Part shown: piece after piece, positions 49,697 to 57,634 of the stretch
Layout of the letters: each line of letters starts with the position of its first letter
How positions within the stretch are numbered: the stretch's first letter is position 1
DNA from: Arthrobacter sp. AL12
GTDB lineage: Bacteria > Actinomycetota > Actinomycetes > Actinomycetales > Micrococcaceae
Assembly (NCBI RefSeq): GCF_029960645.1
Contig: NZ_JASBQY010000006.1
Coordinates: forward strand, 165,912-229,911
Length of the DNA: 64,000 nucleotides
Direction: 5' to 3'
The notes under the pieces: model-generated
Seen by the model: the letters and a program-made list of their open reading frames with translations, nothing else
What the model was told of the DNA's origin: nothing
Database searches by the model: none
Position numbers and translations under genes: made by a program

Positions 49697-50992
49697 CTAG
49701 GGACGGGCCCGCTTGGGTCGGAAACGGGGGAGGGGCATGTGCTTGCGGCTCAGCCCCCGGGCGGGCGCGGGCGCCACCGTCACCGGTCCGCCGGGCTCAG
49801 GGCCCGCTGCGGCAGCGGCCCGTCCGTAGCGGGCGGCCAGCGGCGCGGCGCTGAAGCCGTGGGCCAGGACGCTGAGCAGGACGGTGGCCGCGATGACGGC
49901 CACCACCCCGTCGGACACAGCCCCCAGGGCTTCCAGCGCCAGCAGTGCGAACACGAGCGATGCGAGTCCGCGCGGACCGAACCAACCCACGAACAGGACG
50001 GTGGACCGGTCGAGGCCGGCACCTATCGTGGCCAGTGCCACCGGCAGCATGCGCACCACCGTGAGGCTGAGGACGGCGTACACGAGGGTCAGGGGGACAA
50101 AGTTCGCCAGCATCGTCGGAAGGGCGATGGCTCCAAAGGCCAGCCACACGAGCAGTGAGACCAGACCGCCCATCTGCTCAACGAAGACCAGTTCGGCCGG
50201 ACCCCGCTGGCCGGCGCACGTGCCGAACGCCAGCCCCCCGCAGAACGCGGCGACGAACCCGTTGCCGCCCACGGCGAGGGCGGCGGAGTAGGAGAGCAGG
50301 CTCAGGGCAAGGACTCCGATGCCGGCGAAGTCCTCGCCGGCGGTCCCGCGCCGGCGGGCCAGCTGCAGCAGCCACCCGCCCAGGGCGCCGGCTGCCGCGC
50401 CGACACCGGCGCCGATGAGCAGTTCGACGGCGGCGCTGCCCGGGGCCGCGGCGCTCTCCAGCCCGGCTGCGGCGGCTGCACCGGCGATCGCGACCATCAC
50501 GACAGGGGTGGCGATGCCGTCGTTGAGGCCGCTTTCGACCGTGATCAGCTGGCGGATCCGTGACGGCACCGCCGGATTGGTCACCACGGGGATCCCGAGG
50601 GCGGCGTCGGTCGGGGCCAGCGCCGCGCCGACGAGGAGTCCCAGCCACAGCCCGAACTGGGGGAAGAACCAGAGGGCCAGGGCCCACCCGAACACGATCG
50701 TCAGCGGCAGGCCGACTCCCAGCAGCCGCACATACCGCCCCACGTCCCGGCGCAGCTCCTGCAGGGGCAGGCGGGCGGCGTCGGAGAAGAGCACCCAGAC
50801 CAGCGTGAGCTCGAGCATAGGGGTGAGACCCTCGGGAGGCGAGGAGCCGTCGACCAGCCCGGACCAGGCCAGGGCCGCGCCGACCGCGGTAAAAACGATG
50901 GGAGGGGTCAGGTCCGACTGCTGCAGCCGCGCCGAAACCAGGGCCCAGGCGAATAAGAGGGCAGTGATCAGGACGATGGACGTCAGCTCCAT
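49697..50992 (-). CDS. Cation:proton antiporter (CPA family)
   Basis: A 431-residue membrane protein with about twelve helices. Ion-site segments include LVGAALAPTDAALGIPVVTN and TVESGLNDGIATPVVMVAIA with the conserved Asp-containing helix; SYSAALAVGGNGFVAAFCGG and VGWFGPRGLASLVFALLALE follow. The C-terminal tail is short and basic (RKHMPLPRFRPKRARP). It belongs to the NhaP/CPA1-like branch but lacks the large cytoplasmic domain and zinc finger of the antiporter at 16831. It should exchange Na+ or K+ for H+. Confidence 0.88.
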   Translation of the reverse strand: MELTSIVLITALLFAWALVSARLQQSDLTPPIVFTAVGAALAWSGLVDGSSPPEGLTPMLELTLVWVLFSDAARLPLQELRRDVGRYVRLLGVGLPLTIVFGWALALWFFPQFGLWLGLLVGAALAPTDAALGIPVVTNPAVPSRIRQLITVESGLNDGIATPVVMVAIAGAAAAAGLESAAAPGSAAVELLIGAGVGAAAGALGGWLLQLARRRGTAGEDFAGIGVLALSLLSYSAALAVGGNGFVAAFCGGLAFGTCAGQRGPAELVFVEQMGGLVSLLVWLAFGAIALPTMLANFVPLTLVYAVLSLTVVRMLPVALATIGAGLDRSTVLFVGWFGPRGLASLVFALLALEALGAVSDGVVAVIAATVLLSVLAHGFSAAPLAARYGRAAAAAGPEPGGPVTVAPAPARGLSRKHMPLPRFRPKRARP

Positions 50993-51141
50993 GACGGGTC
51001 CGGGCGCGATCCGGCGTGCGTGACGCTGCGCCGGAGCCTGATGAGTTCTGCGCGCAGGTCCTCGATCTCCGAATTGGTCACAAGCAGCTACTCCAGCGCG
51101 ATGTCGTTGCTTTCCACGTCAAGCGTGGCGGAACTGAACAT
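50983..51141 (-). pseudogene. Small coiled-coil ORF interrupted by an in-frame TAG
   Basis: From the ATG at 51141 the minus frame reads MFSSATLDVESNDIALE, then TAG, then continues in the same frame as LLVTNSEIEDLRAELIRLRR SVTHAG-type sequence to a TGA at 50983-50985 that overlaps the antiporter start. The second part is a good amphipathic coiled-coil helix. A GTG three codons after the TAG could restart translation. Either this is a small gene killed by one amber mutation or two very short ORFs; no family is known to me. Confidence 0.35.
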
Positions 51142-51319
51142 GCTCCATTTTAGGCGGAGTGGGCCTGCCCGGGCCTGTGCCCAAAGTCCCTAGGCGCGAA
51201 ATCATCGAAAGGGCCCGATCGGCTCGGGGTCGGGACTTCTAGGGTCGAAACGTGAGCCCGGAAATTTCCTCGGGCCTCCTGTGCGCTGGCGCGGCTACCC
51301 GGCGAGGACCTTCGGCGGT

Positions 51320-51523
51320 CTAGTTCTTGAGCTCACGGTGGAGCCGGGTCCGGGCGCTGTTTTCGATCAGGGTCGGGATGTAGATTCTGATCCGGCCGGT
51401 TTCCAGCGAGTCGTATTCCTCCGCGACGATCCCTTCAATGCGGTGCCGGGGCGTCGCGGGAAAGCGCGGGGCGAGGCGGTCCGCAACCTTGCGGATGGTC
51501 GGTTCCCTCTCGGCGTCGCTCAT
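51320..51523 (-). CDS. Small three-helix-bundle-type protein
   Basis: A 67-residue protein (MSDAEREPTIRKVADRLAPR, FPATPRHRIEGIVAEEYDSL, ETGRIRIYIPTLIENSARTR). The layout of a first helix, RFP linker, second helix EGIVAEEYDSLE and a final helix IPTLIENSARTRLHREL is the three-helix bundle dimerisation family common in actinobacteria. It probably dimerises; cellular role unknown. Monocistronic as far as can be seen. Confidence 0.78.
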   Translation of the reverse strand: MSDAEREPTIRKVADRLAPRFPATPRHRIEGIVAEEYDSLETGRIRIYIPTLIENSARTRLHRELKN

Positions 51524-51710
51524 TTTTTCATTGTGATTCAGGCCGATTTCGGCGTCAAGGGAATTTTGCCCTGTGGTCGCGTGGGCCGCGGTGGCGCCGA
51601 GCCTGTTGTCCTCTGCCGGGCCGGTTCCCTGGGCGGGCCCGTTAACCGGCCGTTAATCTGGCACGCATACGCTGGAGATGACCCATCTCCGACTATGGGA
51701 AGGCGCCGCC

Positions 51711-51968
51711 ATGAGCTTCGAAGGAAAGTCCGGGAGGAACGTTCACGGAAGTGAACTGAAGCGCGGGCAGGAGGTCCGCGTCCGTCTCGGCGACCAGGAT
51801 CTGGGCATCGGTATCGTCGATGAAGTGACAGGCGAGGGCGGCGGTGCCGTGTGGATTTTCTTCGCAGGGGCCGCGCCGCGCCGCATCCCAACCGACCGCG
51901 CCTCGACCGAATTCACCGTGCTGGAGTCCGAAGCTATCCGTGCTGTCCCGTGGGGGCCGCCGCGGTGA
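51711..51968 (+). CDS. Small conserved protein, beta-barrel-like
   Basis: An 85-residue protein starting MSFEGKSGRNVHGSELKRGQ with GAAGGC upstream. Strands are EVRVRLGDQDLGIGIVDEVT, GGAVWIFFAGAAPRRIPTDR and TEFTVLESEAI, an SH3-like small barrel arrangement. I recognise no named family. It is the only gene of its strand in this segment and may be monocistronic. Confidence 0.55.
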   Translation: MSFEGKSGRNVHGSELKRGQEVRVRLGDQDLGIGIVDEVTGEGGGAVWIFFAGAAPRRIPTDRASTEFTVLESEAIRAVPWGPPR

Positions 51969-52081
51969 GGGCGGTGAGGGCGCCGGTGTCCACATTCTCC
52001 GACGGGCCCTGCAAGCAGCGCGCCAGGCTGTCATCCATGGCGTTGATCCAGCGCGTGTGGTGCCGCGCAGCCAGAAGTGAC

Positions 52082-52654
52082 CTACGGCAGCCGGGACGGC
52101 CGCAGCAGAGTTGGCATGCCGGCCTGCTCGGGATCCAGCGGCACAGGGCTGATCAGCACGGCCGGACCGCGGCGCAGCAGGCCGTCCGAGAGCGGCTGGC
52201 ATCGGACCCCGCCCCGCCCGCGCATGGCCGCGTGCGCCCCCGGGGCGAGCATCTGGTCCATCCAGGCGCAGGGGTGCGCAGGCCGGCCGGCGCGGAGCCG
52301 GACCAGTTCCCCGCGCGACTCGAGCGCGAAGTCTCCGCCGATTAGGGGAGCCAACTGGGCTCCCCTGATGACTACATTGCGCCGGGTCAGGAGCGGGTCA
52401 AACGGTCCGGCATCGAGCTCCGCCGACATCGCCTCGAGGGCCTCGACCGCGATCAGGGTGACAGCGGCATCCATGTGCGCGGCCTTGCCGAAGAACCTGT
52501 CGCCGACGATGCCCTTGCCGGCCACCAGCTGCACTCGGTCGGCGTCGGTCGTCGGGACATCTGCTGCACCCTCGCGGGCGCGGCCGAAGTACGCGTGTGC
52601 CGGGGACACGAGGAGGTGCACGATCTCGACGTCGTACCTGTAGCTTGCCGTCAT
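52082..52654 (-). CDS. MOSC-domain protein
   Basis: A 190-residue single-domain MOSC (molybdenum cofactor sulfurase C-terminal) protein. Conserved features are VSPAHAYFGRAREG near the N-terminus, GKGIVGDRFFGK, TRRNVVIRGAQL and the sulfur-carrier Cys in RPAHPCAWMDQM. MOSC proteins bind or transfer sulfur or handle Moco substrates. The NVVIRG and PC motifs are intact, so the protein is likely functional. A fossil matching its N-terminal HAYFGRAREG segment is at 12838-12890. Confidence 0.87.
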   Translation of the reverse strand: MTASYRYDVEIVHLLVSPAHAYFGRAREGAADVPTTDADRVQLVAGKGIVGDRFFGKAAHMDAAVTLIAVEALEAMSAELDAGPFDPLLTRRNVVIRGAQLAPLIGGDFALESRGELVRLRAGRPAHPCAWMDQMLAPGAHAAMRGRGGVRCQPLSDGLLRRGPAVLISPVPLDPEQAGMPTLLRPSRLP

Positions 52655-52823
52655 GCCCTCAAACTACCTTGAGCCCTCGGAATCCGAGGTCCGGAATCTC
52701 CGGCTCGGCACAGGCAGCACCCGGGGCCGGCCTGATCCCCGACCAAGTCGACAGCCTCAAGGAAGGGGTTCTGGACGGCGCCCGCAGCCGAAGCTGTGGC
52801 GGAAACCACTGTGCGGGAGCACA

Positions 52824-53228
52824 ATGCATGGCATGGAGCCAACGAATGTGGATGAATCAAAGGCAAACGAGAATGTGGTTAACCGACTGATCGCGTGCAT
52901 CAATGACCGTCGGGTTGAAATCATGGATGAGTTGTTTCATGACGACGCCGTCATGCACTGGCCGCAGTCCGGGGAACTCGTGCGCGGCGCCGAGAACCGG
53001 AGGGGAATCTACAGCGCCTTCCCGCAGCTGCCGACCATTACGCCCCGCAGACTCGTCAGTGGCGGGAACCTGGTGGTCGCCGAGGCGTCCTTGGATTACG
53101 GCGGCCCGAAGTATGAAACGGTCTTCATCTTCGAATTCCGGGACGGCAGGATTGCCAGGGAAACGGCGTACTGGAGTGAGGCCTTCGAGCCGCCGGCCTG
53201 GCGCGCCCAGTGGGTTGAAAAACCCTAG
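52824..53228 (+). CDS. SnoaL/NTF2-like domain protein
   Basis: A 134-residue protein. The ATG at 52824 follows GCGGGAG by four bases; a second ATG three codons later is possible. The NTF2-like cone fold is indicated by VVNRLIACINDRRVEIMDEL, FHDDAVMHWPQSGELVRGAE, then LVVAEASLDYGG and ETVFIFEFRDGRIARETAYW. The final FRDGRI..ETAYW motif is typical of SnoaL-like polyketide-cyclase-fold and steroid-isomerase-like proteins. No partner gene hints at a substrate. Confidence 0.8.
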   Translation: MHGMEPTNVDESKANENVVNRLIACINDRRVEIMDELFHDDAVMHWPQSGELVRGAENRRGIYSAFPQLPTITPRRLVSGGNLVVAEASLDYGGPKYETVFIFEFRDGRIARETAYWSEAFEPPAWRAQWVEKP

Positions 53229-53255
53229 CGGGCAATCCGATAACTTCCGGCACTG

Positions 53256-54413
53256 TCAGCAGGCGGCATTCAGCGCCGCCACCACGGTCTCGGCCATCTC
53301 GTCCACGATTCCGTTGTCCTTGACGCCGAACGGGCCGGGTGGATGCGTCAACGACATGGAAACCTGCCGTGAACCGTCCGCGCTGGAGACCGAGAAGGTT
53401 CCGTACCCCGGCACATCCCCTCCGTGGCCGTAGTAGTAATTGTTGGTGCACGTGTCGTTCCAGCGGCCGATGCCCAGACCGTAAAGCGCATAGAGCGGGC
53501 TCTGCATGTCGGCCACCTGGGCCAACGGCAGCAGTTGTCCCCGCAACAGCGCCGAATAGAACGTGTTCATATCGCCCACGGTGGAGATCAGCCCGCCGTC
53601 GGGCGACCCGACGAACATCTCGATACTGCTGACGTCCCGGCGCTCGCCGAAGACAGTGATGTAGCCGCGGACCATATCGCCCGGGGCCAGACCGGACTGG
53701 GTCATGGCAGTTCCCTTCAGCTGGAGCGGCTCCACGATGTCTGTCCGCAGGACATCGCCGATGGGCCGAGCGCGTAGCCGTTCCACGATCATTCCCAGGG
53801 CGACGTAGTTCGAATTTGAGCACTCAAATCCCTGGGCAATTTTCCGTTCCCACTTCTGGGTTCCCGCCAGGGCAAGCCGCTCCGTGTGGCTCAGCGGAGT
53901 GTCAAACACCTCGCGCAGGCTGCCTTGCTGCAGCATCGGGATCACATAGTCCGGCATGCCCGACCTGTGCTGCAGCAACTGCCTCACGGTGACCTGCTCG
54001 GGTGGGCGCAACAGGCTGTCGACCTCGGGAAGGATCTGGCTGACGTGGTCCTCAAGCCCGAGCCGTCCCTCCGCAACCAGCTTGAGGACCGAGACGGCCA
54101 CGAAGCCCTTGGTCACTCTGCCCACCCATGTGCGGTCGCTGATCCGGGCAGGCTCCTCACTTTCCAAACTGCGCACACCGTAGACCCGCGACCACTCTTC
54201 GCCCCGTATCTTCGCCTGGACCAGGACGGCCGGCGCTCCGGCGTCGCGCATTTCGTTGGCAAACCCATCGAGAGCGGTCGTGACGTTGAGGGTGGCGGGG
54301 GATGGTGGCCCGGTGGGCTGGGGCGCCGGAGTGCATCCCGTCGACGCTGCCAGGACCGCCGCAGTAACGGCGGCCCAGATCTGGAACCGCTTCCTTGACG
54401 GTGCCCGCGCCAA
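53256..54413 (-). CDS. Serine beta-lactamase-like lipoprotein, probable pseudoenzyme
   Basis: A class C beta-lactamase/PBP4-like fold protein. I place the start at the TTG of 54413, giving a normal lipoprotein signal (RFQIWAAVTAAVLAASTGC); the frame is open to an ATG at 54497. The fold is intact: VAEGRLGLEDHVSQILPE, VTVRQLLQHRSGMPDY, YYYGHGGDVPGYGTF. The two catalytic residues are not. Where family members read GSVTK, this reads GRVTK (Ser to Arg, codon AGA at 54117-54119). Where they read YSN, it reads CSN (Tyr to Cys, codon TGC at 53820-53822). Each needs one base change. It can hardly hydrolyse beta-lactams or peptides, so it is a binding protein or a decaying gene. Confidence 0.82.
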   Translation of the reverse strand: MARAPSRKRFQIWAAVTAAVLAASTGCTPAPQPTGPPSPATLNVTTALDGFANEMRDAGAPAVLVQAKIRGEEWSRVYGVRSLESEEPARISDRTWVGRVTKGFVAVSVLKLVAEGRLGLEDHVSQILPEVDSLLRPPEQVTVRQLLQHRSGMPDYVIPMLQQGSLREVFDTPLSHTERLALAGTQKWERKIAQGFECSNSNYVALGMIVERLRARPIGDVLRTDIVEPLQLKGTAMTQSGLAPGDMVRGYITVFGERRDVSSIEMFVGSPDGGLISTVGDMNTFYSALLRGQLLPLAQVADMQSPLYALYGLGIGRWNDTCTNNYYYGHGGDVPGYGTFSVSSADGSRQVSMSLTHPPGPFGVKDNGIVDEMAETVVAALNAAC

Positions 54414-54673
54414 ACAGATTCCAGCCACCCCGCGGACGAAAAGCACCTTTTTACGGCCACCGGACCTGATTGCCTGCGCCACATCCGGGCCGCTCACCGG
54501 CCCCCGGGCCGTACGTCGGTTCTCCTGACAGGCCCTTTTTTCGTCGCGGGCGAAAATGTATCGTCACTCAATGGGGGCGCCGCTGTCCGGTTTGAGGGGA
54601 ACACAGTGGACCAGGACCGAAGGCAACACCGCCCTGGTCCGGGCGATTCTGCACCGTTCGGATAGGGTGCGGG

Positions 54674-54957
54674 ATGCCGGTGAGCGGTCTTGTCGATAAC
54701 ATCCTGAATGTCAGCCCGCTGCTGGCCCTGGTCATCGTGGGCGTGTTGGTCTTCGCCGAGGATGCGTTCTTCTTGGATTCCTGGCCGGTAACTCATATGA
54801 CGCGGTAGCCAGGGCTGTGGGACAGGTCATCACAGCCATGGTCGTCGCCGCCGTAGCAGTCGCCTTGATTGCTTGGAAGGTCCGCACGTCCCGCGACAAG
54901 CACCGGTCTGGCGGCACTCCCGATTCCGGTCCCACAGTCGGTAGAGCGGAACCGTGA
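54674..54957 (+). pseudogene. DedA-family membrane protein, internally deleted
   Basis: From the ATG at 54674 the frame gives a DedA N-terminus (MPVSGLVDNILNVSPLLALV, IVGVLVFAEDAFF), then leaves the family and stops at 54808. In the next frame, from about 54775, the DedA C-terminus appears: FLAGNSYDAVARAVGQVITA, MVVAAVAVALIAWKVRTSRD, ending with TGA at 54957. The roughly 130 residues between, including the conserved Glu and Arg motifs in re-entrant loops, are absent. The two ends are joined out of frame by a single deletion. Confidence 0.78.
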
Positions 54958-55018
54958 CAACCCATTGGCTGCTGCGAAATTTCAACGCACGTCGGTGTTC
55001 AGTGGCAGACTTTCGGCC

Positions 55019-55363
55019 ATGGAGCCCGTGGATTGTCTGGTCATCTACGCTCCCACTGCGGCGGCGCACGCCGTGCGGAAGGCCATTGGCGACGCCGAGG
55101 CGGGCAGGCTGGGCAACTACTCGCACTGCTCGTTCAGCACCGAGGGCACCGGGCGCTTCACCCCGTTGGAGGGTGCGAATCCGACCGTCGGATCGGTCAG
55201 TTCCCCCGCGGAGGTGCCGGAAACCCGGATCGAGGCAATCTACCCGCGCTCCCGGCGCGAGGCCGTCGTCGGCGCAGCACTGTCCGTGCATCCGTATGAG
55301 ACGCCGGCGTTCATGACTTTCCCGGTCGGTGGCAGCATGCCCGACGCAACAGGCCCGCTCTGA
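55019..55363 (+). CDS. Stand-alone NIF3 insert-domain-like (YqfO/CutA-like) protein
   Basis: A 114-residue protein matching the CutA-like insert domain of NIF3/YqfO proteins: VDCLVIYAPTAAAHAVRKAI, GRLGNYSHCSFSTEGTGRFT, PLEGANPTVGS and VGAALSVHPYETPAFMTFPV. In NIF3 this domain sits inside a dimetal hydrolase-like protein, but free-standing versions occur. The ATG at 55019 (MEPVDCLVIYAP) lacks a good ribosome-binding site. It may be trimeric like CutA; its function is unknown. Confidence 0.78.
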   Translation: MEPVDCLVIYAPTAAAHAVRKAIGDAEAGRLGNYSHCSFSTEGTGRFTPLEGANPTVGSVSSPAEVPETRIEAIYPRSRREAVVGAALSVHPYETPAFMTFPVGGSMPDATGPL

Positions 55364-55402
55364 CCGGCTGCCACCCGCCAGTCGCCCCGGGCCCGGGCTC
55401 CC

Positions 55403-56170
55403 TCAGAAAAGCGTGACGCCGGTGAGCTCGGCGAGGATGTCGGTGAGCCTGTCCTGGAAGGTGGTGTCGGTGACCGGCGGGGCCGGCTTCTGCGGCCGTC
55501 GGTGGTGCCAGTACTTGCCGGAGACCAGCGCGGCGGGGTCCTCGCTGACGGCGAGCCAAGTCTGGGTGTCGGCGCCCAGGGCCAGGTCGCCGGGGGCGCC
55601 GGCGCCGCCCATCCTGGTGGGCACCCAGCCGGGGTCAACGGAGTTGCTGAGCACGTCGGGCCACTGGCGGGCGACGGAGGCGGAGAGCGCCGAGACGTGG
55701 AGTTTGCTCTCGGAGTAGGCCGCTCCGGCATTCCAGCGCCGTTCGGTCCAGTTGATGTCGTGGAGGCTGCCGTCGGCCCCGCGGTGCATGCCGCTGCTGA
55801 CGTAGATCAGCCGGCCGGGCCGCTCGATCAGGGCGGAGAGGATGTAGGGGGCGAGCACGTTCACTGCCAGGGTGCGGGAATGTCCCTCCGGGGTCGCGAC
55901 TCGCCCCGGCGAGAGGTAGACGCCGGCGTTGTGGATGATGGCGTCCATTCGCCCGTGCGCGTTGACCTGCCCGGCGAGGTCCCGGGTTTCGGCGGCGCTA
56001 CTGAGGTCGCCGATTACGATGCCGGCCGACTGCGAGGCGAGGTGAGCGAGGGAGGCCGCGCGTTCCCTCGTGCGCGCGTGCAGCAGGACCTCGTGGCCCT
56101 CATCCAGCAGCGTCCGGGCGTTGGCGAGGCCGAGCCCGTCGGTCGAACCGGTGATGAAAATGCGAGCCAT
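55403..56170 (-). CDS. Short-chain dehydrogenase/reductase
   Basis: A 255-residue SDR with the nucleotide-binding motif FITGSTDGLGLANARTLLDE, the structural HNAGVYLSPG, catalytic Ser in LIYVSSGMHRG and the YSESK catalytic pair near residue 165. VDPGWVPTRMGG closes the Rossmann core. It resembles NADP-dependent oxidoreductases acting on aldehydes or retinol-like substrates. The C-terminus HHRRPQKPAPPVTDTTFQDR appears complete. It adjoins a patch of three gene fragments (56180-57127). Confidence 0.87.
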   Translation of the reverse strand: MARIFITGSTDGLGLANARTLLDEGHEVLLHARTRERAASLAHLASQSAGIVIGDLSSAAETRDLAGQVNAHGRMDAIIHNAGVYLSPGRVATPEGHSRTLAVNVLAPYILSALIERPGRLIYVSSGMHRGADGSLHDINWTERRWNAGAAYSESKLHVSALSASVARQWPDVLSNSVDPGWVPTRMGGAGAPGDLALGADTQTWLAVSEDPAALVSGKYWHHRRPQKPAPPVTDTTFQDRLTDILAELTGVTLF

Positions 56171-56179
56171 GGGCTGATC

Positions 56180-56405
56180 CTAGCCGGATCCCCCCGTGGC
56201 CGGACGGGGACCGCGCTCGATTGTGACGGTGCCGGCGTCGCCGTCGACGCGGATACGCTGGCCGCTGCTGATCCGCTGGGTGGCAACTCCGGTGCCCAGC
56301 ACCGCCGGGATCCCGTACTCGCGGGCCACGATGGAGCTGTGGCTCAACGGTCCGCCGACGTCGGTGACCACCGCGGAGGCCATCGCGAACAGCGACGTCC
56401 AGGCG
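56180..56405 (-). pseudogene. PEP-utilising-enzyme mobile-domain fragment
   Basis: The frame WTSLFAMASAVVTDVGGPLS, HSSIVAREYGIPAVLGTGVA, TQRISSGQRIRVDGDAGTVT is the phosphohistidine swivelling domain of PEP synthase or rifampicin-phosphotransferase-like enzymes. It includes the catalytic His in GGPLSHSSIV. Only this last domain of about 70 residues exists; the ATP-grasp and other domains are missing. At about 56405 the frame meets an unrelated SDR fragment (56410-56495). Confidence 0.75.
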
Positions 56406-56409
56406 CGCC

Positions 56410-56495
56410 GTCGCGGACTGGATCAGTGAGCGGCCCGCGAAGTCCGTGCGGAAGCCGCCGGGCTCGATGACGGTGACGTTGATGCCCAGCGGCAC
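56410..56495 (-). pseudogene. SDR internal fragment
   Basis: Minus-strand GVPLGINVTVIEPGGFRTDF AGRSL-type sequence is the segment after the catalytic Lys of an SDR of the LGINVTVVEPG.FRTDFAGRS subgroup. It is about 28 residues long and bounded on one side by the PEP-domain fragment and on the other by a plus-strand SDR remnant. It cannot be expressed as a functional protein. Confidence 0.7.
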
Positions 56496-56497
56496 GC

Positions 56498-57127
56498 CTG
56501 GTCCGGAAAGCCACGGCACTCGGTGACGTCACGGGTGTCATCCACGCCGCGGGGGTCTCGCCCAGCCAGGCCCCGCCGGCCGCCATCCTCGCCGTGGACC
56601 TGTACGGGACGGCCTTGGTGCTGGAGGAGTTCGGAAACGTGATCGCCCGTGGCGGCGCCGTCGTCGTTATCGCTTCGCAGTCCGGGCACTGCCTGGGCGC
56701 TCTGACCCCCGAGGAGAACACGGCCCTGGCGACGACGCCGGCCGACGAGCTGTTGACGCTTCCGATGCTCCAACCGGGCCGGGTCGCAGATTCGCTCCAC
56801 GCCTACCAGCTGGCTAAGCGCGGCGATTCGCTGCCCGTGATGGCCGAGGCCGTGCGCTGGGGCAAACGGGGCGCGCGGATCAACGCGATCAGCCCCGGCA
56901 TTATTTTCACCCCTCTCGCCAAGGACGAGATGGCCGGCCCCCGCGGCGGCGGATACCGGCGCATGATCGAGTTGTCCCCGGCGGGACGGGGCGGCACTCC
57001 GGACGAGGTCGGCGCCGTCGGCGCGCTGCTCTTGGGCCCGGACGGCGCGTTCATCACCGGCAGCGACTTCCTCATGGACGGCGGCGTCACGGCCTCCTAT
57101 TTCTACGGCGAACTCGCCCCGCAATGA
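56498..57127 (+). pseudogene. SDR oxidoreductase without its NAD-binding N-terminus
   Basis: The frame reads from VRKATALGDVTGVIHAAGVS, LYGTALVLEEFGNVIARGGA, SQSGHCLGALTPEENTALAT and YQLAKRGDSLPVMAEAVRWG to a normal SDR end (SGSDFLMDGGVTASYFYGEL). The first 55-60 residues with the TGxxxGxG motif are absent, and the frame starts directly beside a minus-strand SDR fragment. A GTG at 56594 could start a shorter product, but it would lack the cofactor site. It is probably dead. Confidence 0.75.
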
Positions 57128-57583
57128 TCAGGGGGCAGGGGCCGGAGCCCTGGCGTCGCCGGCGTCGTCGGGAAACGCAGTTGCGACGGCGCCCGCCAAG
57201 GCTGATTTGAACTCGGCGGCGAGCCGCGGGAGCGCACCGGCGTGGGGTATCCGTTGTCCGCGGAGTTCCGTTTCCAGCCCTGTGCAGTAGACGGCCATCC
57301 GCTCCGCTCCGAGCATGGCCGAGCTTGCCTTGAGGCTGAGGACGGCGTCAAGGGCGGCTGCGGGGTCCGCTGTTGTCAGTGCTGCGTCCACGCGGGTGAG
57401 GCGGCCCTCGAACAGTTTGAGGAAATCGTCCGCGAATCTGGCGGCGGCAGAACGCCCGGCGTGTTCGATCAGGGCCTGCAGTTCAAGAGGGTTCAGGGCC
57501 GGTGTTGCTCTGGGACCGGCGCCAGAAGGCGGCGGTGCGGCCATGTGACCGGGCTTAGGTGCCTCGGGCAGCGGTTTGTTCAT
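57128..57583 (-). CDS. Hpt-like domain protein lacking the phospho-accepting His
   Basis: A 151-residue protein. I choose the ATG at 57583 because GGGGGA precedes it at ideal distance; an in-frame ATG lies six codons earlier. After a Pro-rich N-terminus, a four-helix bundle follows: LNPLELQALIEHAGRSAAAR, FADDFLKLFEGRLTRVDAAL, DAVLSLKASSAMLGAERMAV and LAAEFKSALAGAVATAF. The motif LSLKASSAMLGA corresponds to the HxLKGSSxxLGA helix of histidine phosphotransfer proteins, with Leu in place of the His. It thus keeps the fold but not phosphotransfer chemistry. No sensor kinase is nearby. Confidence 0.72.
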   Translation of the reverse strand: MNKPLPEAPKPGHMAAPPPSGAGPRATPALNPLELQALIEHAGRSAAARFADDFLKLFEGRLTRVDAALTTADPAAALDAVLSLKASSAMLGAERMAVYCTGLETELRGQRIPHAGALPRLAAEFKSALAGAVATAFPDDAGDARAPAPAP

Positions 57584-57634
57584 AGCGTCCCCCAACGTCA
57601 TGGTTTCAAGCCTAGTCTGTGGCGCGGGTCAGTC

